A DNA stretch of 36,586 nucleotides. It comes from an uncultured Ruminococcus sp. (GTDB taxonomy: Bacteria > Bacillota > Clostridia > Oscillospirales > Acutalibacteraceae). A program made the translations under genes and the position numbers. The notes beneath the pieces were generated by a model, which was not told where the DNA came from, ran no database searches, and saw only the letters and a list, made by a program, of their open reading frames with translations. Shown here piece by piece: positions 1 through 7,154 of this stretch. The stretch is taken from the NCBI GenBank assembly GCA_902768825.1, contig CACXMR010000014.1:1-36586 (forward strand). The letters are read 5' to 3'. Positions within the stretch are counted from its first letter, which is position 1, and every line of letters starts with the position of its first letter.

Positions 1-110
1 TACCTCTATACTATACCTGCAAATATTCACCTGTTATGTCTTTAAGACACTATTTGAGCCATGTCATCTTCGCTGTTTCCGGCTTCTTTCTGAACAACAG
101 GTTTTCTTTT

Positions 111-210
111 TAGTGAATAAAGAATAGTGAATAGTGAATAACGAATAATACTGAAACGCCCTCGATGCATTACTATAAACTATTCACTATTCACCATTCA
201 CTATTCACTG
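111..210. repeat. AT-rich imperfect inverted repeat
   Basis: The left arm (about 111-147) is built from repeats of the unit GTGAATA, and the right arm (about 173-210) from its complement TATTCAC. The two arms can pair over about 29 bp with a few mismatches, leaving a loop of about 40 nt. The short motif CTGAAACGCCC at 150-160 reappears inverted at the ends of the two GC-rich units just downstream. No reading frame is associated with it. It looks like a non-coding dispersed repeat. The function is unknown. Confidence 0.6.
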
Positions 211-270
211 AGCCCCCGAACAAAGTGAGGGGGCGTTTCAGAGCCCCCGAACAAAGCGAGGGGCGTTTCA
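210..270. repeat. Two tandem 30/31-bp hairpin units beside tRNA-Gly
   Basis: Two near-identical units (210-240 and 241-270) each carry a run of C, a spacer GAACAAAG, a run of G and the end CGTTTCA. Each can fold into a short GC stem. They lie immediately 3' of the tRNA-Gly gene on the minus strand, so they could help end or process the tRNA transcript. There is no T-tract, so they do not fit a standard intrinsic terminator. Confidence 0.5.
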
Positions 271-342
271 GCGGATGACGAGGCTCGAACTCGCTACCTC
301 AACCTTGGCAAGGTTGCGCTCTACCAGATGAGCTACATCCGC
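270..342 (-). tRNA. tRNA-Gly (anticodon GCC), copy 2 of the transcript
   Basis: Read on the minus strand, the cloverleaf is complete: acceptor stem GCGGATG/CATCCGC, D arm with TAGCTC..GGTAGAGC, anticodon stem CAACC/GGTTG with loop TTGCCAA (anticodon GCC), and T arm GCGAG-TTCGAGC-CTCGT. The discriminator base is U, as expected for bacterial tRNA-Gly. CCA is not encoded, because UGAAA follows. The gene is identical over its folded length to the copy at 421-493 and lies 78 bp downstream of it in the direction of transcription. Confidence 0.95.
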
Positions 343-420
343 ATATATTCGATTAGCCATACCCACGGACAGGAAATCAACTAAACATAATGCAAACCGG
401 GAGCGGCGGCTTGCCGCTGG

Positions 421-493
421 AGCGGATGACGAGGCTCGAACTCGCTACCTCAACCTTGGCAAGGTTGCGCTCTACCAGATGAGCTACATCCGC
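421..493 (-). tRNA. tRNA-Gly (anticodon GCC), promoter-proximal copy
   Basis: The 73-nt sequence matches the other copy: same acceptor, D, anticodon (GCC) and T arms, U discriminator and no encoded CCA. It is the first gene behind the consensus promoter at 517-545, so the two genes are probably co-transcribed. The 78 bp between the copies hold no other recognisable gene. Confidence 0.95.
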
Positions 494-516
494 ATATCAT
501 TTCCGACAGCTTCATT

Positions 517-545
517 ATTATAACCCAAGGCGAATGGTTTGTCAA
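517..545 (-). promoter_or_regulatory. Consensus sigma-A promoter for the tRNA-Gly pair
   Basis: On the minus strand there is a perfect TTGACA (540-545), a 17-bp spacer and a perfect TATAAT (517-522). The predicted start point, near 510, is about 15 nt before the first tRNA. A fully consensus promoter fits a stable-RNA gene. The 494-800 gap holds this promoter, the possible murC promoter and nothing else I can support. Confidence 0.85.
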
Positions 546-691
546 GAGTTTTTTACACGATTTTTGAAAAATAATCCCCGGCCATACACTATTGAAAATG
601 ACGTAAAAATAATATATAATATGTCAGAACGACAAATAATTACACATTGCAGCTTTTTTCTTGGAATATTCTATAAATTTGCCCTTATCCC

Positions 692-720
692 TTTATTTTT
701 CCCTCGGCTTGTAATATAAT
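692..720 (+). promoter_or_regulatory. Possible sigma-A promoter of murC
   Basis: A perfect -10 box TATAAT (715-720) lies 17 bp after a weak -35 (TTTATT, 692-697) in AT-rich DNA about 80 bp before the chosen murC start. The -10 is convincing and the -35 is poor. Confidence 0.4.
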
Positions 721-800
721 AGTATGGTATGTATTTCACTGCTTGCATAAGCACAAGCACAGGCATTGACCTGTTAATATTCAGATTGGAAGTGTTGTTT

Positions 801-2192
801 ATGTCTGACAAGTACACTCATCTGCTGGACAACGTAAAAAGGATACATTTTGTCGGCATCGGCGGCTCAGGAATGTGCCCTCTTGCCGAGATACTCCACA
901 ACGAGGGCTATGAAATAACCGGCTCCGATACCGCCGAATCAGATACGCTTGCAAGGATCCGCTCCTATGGCATCCCCGTCACAATGGGGCATTTTCCTGA
1001 GAACGTGATCGGCGCCGATCTGGTGGTCTACACCGCAGCGGTAAAGCTTGACAATCCGGAGCTGGTTTCCGCAAAGACCCACAATATCCCCGCCATCGAA
1101 CGCTGCATCATGCTGGGCGCCGTCGTTGAAAAATACAGCCGCTCAATAGCTGTCAGCGGCACCCACGGCAAAACCACCACTACCTCTATGATAACTCAGA
1201 TCATGACCATGTCCTCTATGGACCCCACAGCTATCATCGGCGCAAAGCTGCCCTTCATCGGCGGCAACAGCCGTGTGGGCAAGTCTGACTATATCGTGTG
1301 CGAGGCCTGCGAATATGTGGATACCTTCCTGCACATCTACCCTGCTATGGCTGTCATACTCAATGTAGACGAGGATCATCTTGACTATTTCGGCACCCTT
1401 GACAGGATAAAGCAGTCCTTCAGGCAGTTTATCAACCAGACCTCATCCTGCATTGTGATAAACGGCGATGACCGCAATTCCATGGAATGTGTGAGCGACA
1501 TCATAAAGGAAGGCAGCAAGCAGGTGGTCACCTTCGGCTTCGGCAACAAGAACGATTTCAGAGCCGAGATCACCGGCGAATCCTCAGTCTGCGACAGCTT
1601 TGACCTCTATCACAAGGGAGAAAAGATCTGCTCGGTGTCACTGAAGGTGCCGGGTAAGTTTAACGTCATGAACGCTCTTGCGGCAAGTGCGGCAGCCATC
1701 ACCCTGGGCGTGTCACCTGAGGACTGCGCTAAGGCATTGGGTGAATTCAGCGGTGCGCACAGACGCTTTGAGATATTGGGCAAGCCCTGCGGAATCACCG
1801 TCGCAGACGATTTTGCCCACCACCCCACAGAGCTGAGGGCAACTCTCACAACCGCCATGAGCATGGGCTTCCGTCAGGTCTGGGCAGTATTCCAGCCCCA
1901 CACCTTCTCAAGGACATACACCTTCCTCAACGAATTTGCAGAGGTGCTCTCCATCCCTGACCATGCAGTGCTGTCTGAGATACTTCCAGTCAGAGAGACC
2001 AACACCTACAACATCTACTCAAAGGATCTGGCAGATAAGATACCCGGCTGTGTGTGGTTCAAGACCTTTGAAGAGATCGCAGATTATGTTACAAAGAAGG
2101 CAAAGCCGGGAGATCTCATAATCACCATCGGCGGCGGAAACGTCTATATGTGCGCCGGCATGATTCTCGACAAGCTCAGCGGCAAAAATTAA
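801..2192 (+). CDS. murC: UDP-N-acetylmuramate--L-alanine ligase
   Basis: This cytoplasmic Mur ligase uses ATP to add L-alanine to UDP-MurNAc, the first amino acid of the peptidoglycan stem. The 463-aa product has the usual length. Visible signatures are the N-terminal UDP-binding loop GIGGSGM (about residues 19-25), the ATP loop GTHGKTT (about 120-126), the central-domain stretch with NVDEDHLDYF, and the C-terminal domain starting near the GAHRRFE segment. An in-frame ATG at 729 would add 24 residues unlike the family. The ATG at 801 has GGAAG 8 nt upstream and gives the expected N-terminus, so I chose it. speD begins 27 bp downstream on the same strand, suggesting read-through into the polyamine genes. 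Confidence 0.96.
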   Translation: MSDKYTHLLDNVKRIHFVGIGGSGMCPLAEILHNEGYEITGSDTAESDTLARIRSYGIPVTMGHFPENVIGADLVVYTAAVKLDNPELVSAKTHNIPAIERCIMLGAVVEKYSRSIAVSGTHGKTTTTSMITQIMTMSSMDPTAIIGAKLPFIGGNSRVGKSDYIVCEACEYVDTFLHIYPAMAVILNVDEDHLDYFGTLDRIKQSFRQFINQTSSCIVINGDDRNSMECVSDIIKEGSKQVVTFGFGNKNDFRAEITGESSVCDSFDLYHKGEKICSVSLKVPGKFNVMNALAASAAAITLGVSPEDCAKALGEFSGAHRRFEILGKPCGITVADDFAHHPTELRATLTTAMSMGFRQVWAVFQPHTFSRTYTFLNEFAEVLSIPDHAVLSEILPVRETNTYNIYSKDLADKIPGCVWFKTFEEIADYVTKKAKPGDLIITIGGGNVYMCAGMILDKLSGKN

Positions 2193-2219
2193 CGGAAATA
2201 TTTATCATAATATAAGGTT

Positions 2220-3038
2220 GTGAGAATTAAATTGGAAAAAAGATTAAAGCTGTACGGATTTAACAATCTGACAAAGACACTCAGCTTCAACATCTATGAT
2301 GTGTGCTATGCAAAGACCGAGCGTGAGCAGAAGGACTATATCGCATACATTGACGAACAGTATAACTCGGAGCGACTCACCAACATTCTTTGTCAGGTCA
2401 CGGAAATGATCGGTGCTTCGGTGCTGAATATTTCAAAGCAGGACTATGACCCTCAGGGTGCCAGCGTCACACTGCTGATCTCGGAGAAGGGTCTGCCGGA
2501 AAAGATCGACGAGTCCTGCAACTGCGGTAAATTCGCCACCGGCTATGCAAGGGAGACTATTGCTGCTCACCTTGACAAAAGCCATGTCACGGTGCACACC
2601 TATCCCGAATATCATCCTGACAACGCCATTGCCACTTTCCGTGTGGACATTGACGTTTCCACCTGCGGCACCATCTCCCCTCTTAACACGCTGGATTTCC
2701 TTATCGACAGCTTTGATTCCGATATTATCACCATTGACTACCGTGTAAGGGGCTTCACAAGGGACACCGAAGGAAAAAAGCTTTTTATTGACCACAAGAT
2801 CACCTCCATTCAGGACTATATCAAGGACGAAACCCTCAAACGCTATGACACCGTGGACATAAATGTTTATCAGGCAAACATCTTCCACACCCAGCTTCTC
2901 ATAAAGGAGCTGGAGCTGCAGAACTATCTCTTCAAAACTGACGTTTATGAGATACCTCCCAAGGAGAGGCTGGCTATCTCAAACAGTCTCAGGCGTGAAA
3001 TGATAGAGATTTTCAGTGGGTCAAACGTGTATGAATGA
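2220..3038 (+). CDS. speD: S-adenosylmethionine decarboxylase proenzyme, E. coli (SpeD) type
   Basis: This pyruvoyl enzyme decarboxylates SAM to supply the aminopropyl donor for spermidine synthase. The whole protein (272 aa) aligns with E. coli SpeD, from the GFNNLTK N-terminus through DYRVRGFTRD to the C-terminus. The autocleavage site is DKSHVTVHTYPE, with Ser121 the expected pyruvoyl precursor. The catalytic cysteine lies in VSTCG (Cys149). It is not the short form (about 120 aa) found in Bacillus. The start is a GTG at 2220 with a weak AAGG close by. A TTG at 2232 would give an N-terminus of the E. coli length and is equally possible. It lies just behind murC and ahead of other polyamine genes, separated from the next one by a 371-bp repeat-rich gap. 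Confidence 0.93.
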   Translation: MRIKLEKRLKLYGFNNLTKTLSFNIYDVCYAKTEREQKDYIAYIDEQYNSERLTNILCQVTEMIGASVLNISKQDYDPQGASVTLLISEKGLPEKIDESCNCGKFATGYARETIAAHLDKSHVTVHTYPEYHPDNAIATFRVDIDVSTCGTISPLNTLDFLIDSFDSDIITIDYRVRGFTRDTEGKKLFIDHKITSIQDYIKDETLKRYDTVDINVYQANIFHTQLLIKELELQNYLFKTDVYEIPPKERLAISNSLRREMIEIFSGSNVYE

Positions 3039-3142
3039 ATAATCCCTGTTTCCCGCCGGGAGCAGGCAGGGGTCACTTATAAATCTTTACCATCGCAATA
3101 ATTACTCGCATCACGCAGACATTGAATTTTCCTGTCCGGGTA

Positions 3143-3372
3143 ACTTTCATCGCGAAATCGGGAGCGCCAGCGTGACGCCAGCGTGGCGCTGGACCCCTGT
3201 TTGCGGGGTGCGCTGCACTGCGTTCCGCTTTGTGTACGAACCAAAATTACCCTGATCGCGGTTGATAGTTTCATGGTAGTATCAGCCGCCAGCAGCCAAC
3301 TAAGAAATCAGGCGTTCTGCCAGCGCGCCCGGCGAGCCGCTGAAAAAGCCTGAGCAAAACTTTTGTGTTTTA
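3143..3372. repeat. Modular intergenic repeat cluster (speD-decarboxylase gap)
   Basis: The 3039-3409 gap has no credible gene. It holds modules that recur in other gaps of this window: ACTTTCATCGCGAA at 3143-3156, a module containing AAGAAATCAGGCGTTCTGCC at 3297-3341, and a CTGAGCAAAACTTTTGTG end near 3350-3367. Two hairpins are clear: AGCGCCA/TGGCGCT (3163-3190) and ACCCC/GGGGT (3193-3209). No T-tract follows either, so these are not standard terminators. Confidence 0.6.
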
Positions 3373-3409
3373 GTTTTAGAATGACTATCAACCGCCGGGG
3401 TGATGTGAA

Positions 3410-4855
3410 ATGAAGCTTGATCAGAGTCGTGCCCCTGTTTTTGAGGCACTGAAGCAATACAGAGAAAACAGAATAGTCTCATTCGACGTGCCGGGTCATA
3501 AACAAGGCAAGGGAAACCCTGAACTCACCGAGTTTCTCGGTCAGCAGTGCATGAGCGTGGACGTTAATTCCATGAAGCCCCTTGATAACCTCTGCCACCC
3601 GGTCAGCGTGATCAAGGAAGCTGAGGAGCTTATGGCTGACGCCTTCGGTGCTGAACACGCTTTCTTTATGGTGAACGGCACCTCCAGCTCCGTGCAGGCT
3701 ATGGTTATGAGCGTGTGCAAAAGGGGCGATAAAATAATCATGCCAAGGAACGTGCACCGCAGCAGCATTAACGCCCTCATCGTCTGCGGCGCTGTTCCCG
3801 TGTATGTAAATCCCGGAGTAAACAAGCAGCTGGGCATCCCCCTGGGAATGTCTGTGGAGTCAGTGAAAAGAGCCATAAAGCTCAACCCGGACGCCAAGGC
3901 TATCATCGTGAATAATCCCACCTATTATGGCGTCTGCTCTAACCTTCGTGAGATAGTAAAGGTAGCACACGAGGCAGGCATGAAGGTGCTGGTGGATGAA
4001 GCCCACGGCACACACTTCTATTTCGGGGACTATATGCCGCTGTCGGCTATGAGCGTGGGAGCCGATATGTCGGCGGTGAGTATGCACAAGACCGGCGGTT
4101 CCCTCACCCAAAGCTCGGCGCTCCTGCTGGGCAAGGGTATCTCAGAGGGCTATGTGAGGCAGATCATAAACCTCACCCAGACCACAAGCGCCTCCTATCT
4201 CCTCATGTCATCCCTTGACATATCAAGAAAGAATCTTGCACTCAACGGCAGGCGGATATTTGAGAGGGTCACGGAGCTTGCCTCCTACGGCATTAAGGAG
4301 ATAAACAAGCTGGGCGGTCTATACGCCTTTTCAAGAGAGCTGATAAACGGCGACGATATATTTGATTTTGACCCCACAAAGATATCCGTTCACACAAGAG
4401 ATATCGGTCTTGCGGGCATCGAGGTCTATGATATACTGAGGGACAGATACGACATTCAGATAGAGTTTGGTGACATCGGCAATATCCTTGCCATAGTTTC
4501 TGTGGGCGACAAGGTGCTCAAGATAGAGAGACTCATCTCCGCACTCTATGAGGTCAAGCGGCTTTATTCAAAGGACTCTGCCGGAATGCTCGACCATGAA
4601 TATATAGAGCCTGTGGTCATGTGCTCGCCCCAGGACGCTTTTTATGCAAAAAAGAAACAGCTTCCGCTAAGGGAGACTCTCGGCAAGATATGTGCTGAGT
4701 TTGTGATGTGCTATCCCCCGGGCATACCGATACTTGCCCCCGGCGAGCTTATCACAAAGGACGCTATCGAATACATAACCTACGCCAAGGCAAAGGGCTG
4801 TAACCTTACCGGAGCGGAGGACATCAACACCGAGAAGATTAATATTATGATTTAA
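3410..4855 (+). CDS. Orn/Lys/Arg decarboxylase, fold-type I (probable arginine or lysine decarboxylase)
   Basis: This is a PLP-dependent basic amino acid decarboxylase of 481 aa, the size of the Bacillus SpeA/YaaO branch rather than the large E. coli form. Visible signatures are FDVPGHKQGKG near the N-terminus, the cofactor pocket NGTSSS (89-94), VDEAHG (195-200), and the PLP lysine in SMHKTGGSLTQ (Lys227). The C-terminal small domain ends with the expected PPGIPILAPGE motif. The polyamine neighbours favour arginine, giving agmatine as a putrescine precursor, but sequence alone cannot exclude lysine. No agmatinase or AguA/AguB gene is in the window. The start is an ATG preceded by GGGGTGATG. 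speE follows 15 bp later and is surely in the same operon. Confidence 0.9.
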   Translation: MKLDQSRAPVFEALKQYRENRIVSFDVPGHKQGKGNPELTEFLGQQCMSVDVNSMKPLDNLCHPVSVIKEAEELMADAFGAEHAFFMVNGTSSSVQAMVMSVCKRGDKIIMPRNVHRSSINALIVCGAVPVYVNPGVNKQLGIPLGMSVESVKRAIKLNPDAKAIIVNNPTYYGVCSNLREIVKVAHEAGMKVLVDEAHGTHFYFGDYMPLSAMSVGADMSAVSMHKTGGSLTQSSALLLGKGISEGYVRQIINLTQTTSASYLLMSSLDISRKNLALNGRRIFERVTELASYGIKEINKLGGLYAFSRELINGDDIFDFDPTKISVHTRDIGLAGIEVYDILRDRYDIQIEFGDIGNILAIVSVGDKVLKIERLISALYEVKRLYSKDSAGMLDHEYIEPVVMCSPQDAFYAKKKQLPLRETLGKICAEFVMCYPPGIPILAPGELITKDAIEYITYAKAKGCNLTGAEDINTEKINIMI

Positions 4856-4870
4856 GGGAGGTATGATCGT

Positions 4871-5731
4871 ATGGAAATGTGGTACACCGAGGAACAGACC
4901 AACAATGTCCGGTTTTCTATCAGGTGTGACAAGCAAAAATATTCCGCTCAGTCGGATTATCAGAGGATAGAGATATTCAGCACACCGGAGTTTGGTGACG
5001 TGCTGGTGCTGGATGACAGGATAATGCTCACCCAGAAGGACGAGTTTATTTATCACGAGATGATAACCCATGTGCCCATGGCGGTTAATCCCGACATAAA
5101 GCGGGTGCTTGTCATCGGAGCGGGTGACGGCGGCACCGTCAGGGAGCTGGTCAAATACAAGACCATTGAAAAGATCGACATGGTGGAAATAGACCGCATG
5201 GTGGTTGACGCCTGCAAGGAATTTTTGCCCACTGTCGCCTGCAAGCTTGACGAACCCAGGGTCCATGTGTACATCGATGACGGTCTGCGCTTTGTCCGCA
5301 AGGTGGAAAACGAGTATGATCTGATAATAGTCGATTCCACTGACCCCTTCGGGCCGGGTGAGGGACTCTTTACCACTGAGTTTTACGGCAACTGCTTCAA
5401 GGCCCTCACGGCTGAGGGTATCCTCGTCAACCAGCACGAAAGCCCCTTCTACAACGGCTATGCCAAGGCAATGAAGCAGGCCCACAGGAAGATTCTGCAG
5501 TTCTTCCCCTTCTGCAAGGTCTATCAGGCGCATATCCCCACCTATCCTTCGGGACACTGGCTCTTTGGCTTTGCGTCTAAGAAGTTCCACCCCACCAACG
5601 ACCTGGACGAGGGCAGATGGAACAGGCTCTCCATAGACACTGACTATTATAACACACGTCTCCATAAGGGGGCCTTTGCCCTGCCGACTTATGTGACAAA
5701 GCAGCTCAGAGAGGGCGAGATCACAGAATAA
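4871..5731 (+). CDS. speE: Spermidine synthase (polyamine aminopropyltransferase)
   Basis: The enzyme transfers the aminopropyl group of decarboxylated SAM to putrescine, forming spermidine and methylthioadenosine. The 286-aa protein has the family's normal length and motifs: YHEM (61-64), the nucleotide loop GAGDGG (83-88), the acidic VEID (105-108), IDDG (135-138) and the catalytic DSTDPFGP (155-162). The C-terminal IPTYPSGHW segment is also typical. The start ATG has a GGGAGG site in the 15-bp gap after the decarboxylase. With speD two genes upstream, the classical aminopropyl route is complete apart from the step that makes putrescine. Confidence 0.96.
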   Translation: MEMWYTEEQTNNVRFSIRCDKQKYSAQSDYQRIEIFSTPEFGDVLVLDDRIMLTQKDEFIYHEMITHVPMAVNPDIKRVLVIGAGDGGTVRELVKYKTIEKIDMVEIDRMVVDACKEFLPTVACKLDEPRVHVYIDDGLRFVRKVENEYDLIIVDSTDPFGPGEGLFTTEFYGNCFKALTAEGILVNQHESPFYNGYAKAMKQAHRKILQFFPFCKVYQAHIPTYPSGHWLFGFASKKFHPTNDLDEGRWNRLSIDTDYYNTRLHKGAFALPTYVTKQLREGEITE

Positions 5732-5855
5732 TGCTAATTGCACTGCCCGAATACGACAACAACGTTTTCGGGGCAGAGGTGTCCAGTGGACACCTCTGCA
5801 AGCAGAAGCACCGGCCGAACCGACCCCTCTGACATCTCAGGCGTTCTGCCTATCC

Positions 5856-5884
5856 TTGACAGAGGACAGGCTAATGAATCTACT
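5856..5884 (+). promoter_or_regulatory. Weak candidate promoter ahead of the carboxyspermidine dehydrogenase
   Basis: A perfect TTGACA (5856-5861) and TCTACT (5879-5884) are separated by 17 bp inside the 223-bp speE-to-dehydrogenase gap. The -10 matches consensus at four of six positions. The same gap carries a short piece of the dispersed repeat (CAGGCGTTCTGCC near 5838). It could let the last gene be transcribed separately. Confidence 0.3.
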
Positions 5885-5954
5885 TGTTGACATGATAATA
5901 GAACAAACCGGAAAACCGTTTGCATAAAAAAATATAAATCTGGAGGAATGTAAA

Positions 5955-7154
5955 ATGGGAAAGGCATTGATCATCGGCGCAGGCGGAGTAGCAAGCGTCT
6001 GCATACACAAGTGCTGTCAGAATCCTGACGTATTCGAGGAGATCTGCATAGCCAGCCGCACAAAGTCAAAGTGCGACGCACTCAAGGAGAAGCTTGACGG
6101 CGGCAAAACAAAGATCTCTACCGCTCAGGTAAACGCCGATAACGTGGATGAGCTCATCGCTCTCATCAACAGCTTTAAGCCTGATGTGGTGGTCAACCTT
6201 GCACTGCCCTATCAGGATCTCACCATCATGGACGCCTGCCTTGCCACAAAGGTAAACTATGTTGACACGGCAAACTATGAGCCTCTTGATACCGCTAAGT
6301 TTGAATATAAGTGGCAGTGGGCATATCGTGAGCGCTTTGAAAAGGCAGGAATAACTGCTCTTCTGGGCAGCGGCTTTGACCCCGGTGTTACGGGTGTGTT
6401 CTCCGCATACGCCATGAAGCACCAGTTTGACGAGATAAACTACATTGACATCCTGGACTGCAACGCAGGAGATCACGGCTATCCCTTTGCTACCAACTTT
6501 AACCCCGAGATCAACATCCGTGAGGTTTCCGCTAAGGGAAGCTATATAGAGGACGGCAAGTGGGTAGAAACAGAGCCTATGGAGATCAAGCGTGTATACA
6601 ACTTCCCGGAGATCGGTGAAAAGGATATGTACCTCCTCCACCATGAGGAGCTGGAGTCTCTGGCACTCAACATCAAGGGCATCAAGCGCATCCGCTTCTT
6701 TATGACCTTTGGACAGAGCTATCTTACACACCTGAAGTGCCTTGAAAATGTGGGCATGACCTCCATCGTTCCCATCGAATTTGAGGGCAAGCAGATAGTT
6801 CCCCTGCAGTTCCTCAAGGCAGTCCTTCCCGACCCTGCTTCTCTCGGCCCCAGAACTGTCGGAAAAACAAACATCGGCTGTATCTTCATCGGCAAGAAGG
6901 ACGGCAAGGACAAGACCTATTATCTCTACAACGTCTGCGACCATCAGGAATGCTATAAGGAGGTTGGTTCTCAGGCCATCTCCTACACCACAGGTGTGCC
7001 TGCTATGATCGGTGCGGCAATGCTCCTGACCGGCAAGTGGAACAAGCCCGGCGTTCACAACATTGAGGAGTTTGATCCCGATCCCTTTATGGAGGAGCTG
7101 AACAGGTTCGGTCTGCCCTGGAAGGAAAGCTTTGACCCTGAGCTGGTGGACTAA
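5955..7154 (+). CDS. Saccharopine dehydrogenase-family protein, probable carboxy(nor)spermidine dehydrogenase
   Basis: Family members of this kind condense aspartate semialdehyde with putrescine or diaminopropane and reduce the product with NADPH, giving carboxyspermidine or carboxynorspermidine. The 399-aa protein starts with the Rossmann motif GAGGVASV and shows NLALPYQDLTIMDAC, VDTANYEP and GSGFDPGVTGVFSAYA, which are characteristic of this branch. The polyamine context supports the assignment over lysine metabolism. The partner carboxyspermidine decarboxylase (nspC/CASDC), usually the next gene, is missing: the stop codon overlaps that of the convergent germination gene. The start has GGAGG 9 nt upstream. 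Confidence 0.88.
   Translation: MGKALIIGAGGVASVCIHKCCQNPDVFEEICIASRTKSKCDALKEKLDGGKTKISTAQVNADNVDELIALINSFKPDVVVNLALPYQDLTIMDACLATKVNYVDTANYEPLDTAKFEYKWQWAYRERFEKAGITALLGSGFDPGVTGVFSAYAMKHQFDEINYIDILDCNAGDHGYPFATNFNPEINIREVSAKGSYIEDGKWVETEPMEIKRVYNFPEIGEKDMYLLHHEELESLALNIKGIKRIRFFMTFGQSYLTHLKCLENVGMTSIVPIEFEGKQIVPLQFLKAVLPDPASLGPRTVGKTNIGCIFIGKKDGKDKTYYLYNVCDHQECYKEVGSQAISYTTGVPAMIGAAMLLTGKWNKPGVHNIEEFDPDPFMEELNRFGLPWKESFDPELVD

Noticed and set aside
210..270. Intrinsic terminator for the tRNA-Gly transcript
   Set aside because: Hairpins are present but no T-tract follows on the minus strand, so I left it as a repeat.
534..719. 61-codon plus-strand reading frame upstream of murC
   Set aside because: It lies in the AT-rich promoter region, overlaps both the tRNA promoter and the murC -10 box, has no good ribosome binding site, and its product resembles no protein I know.
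729..800. Earlier murC start adding 24 residues
   Set aside because: The extra residues are unlike MurC N-termini, and the ATG at 801 has a better-placed ribosome binding site.
4667..5743. Long minus-strand frame (358 codons) opposite the decarboxylase end and speE
   Set aside because: It is antisense to clear speE coding sequence, its composition is that of a codon-bias shadow, and no family motif is visible.
6066..7058. Long minus-strand frame (330 codons) opposite the carboxyspermidine dehydrogenase
   Set aside because: This is another antisense shadow; the plus-strand protein has clear family motifs and a good start.
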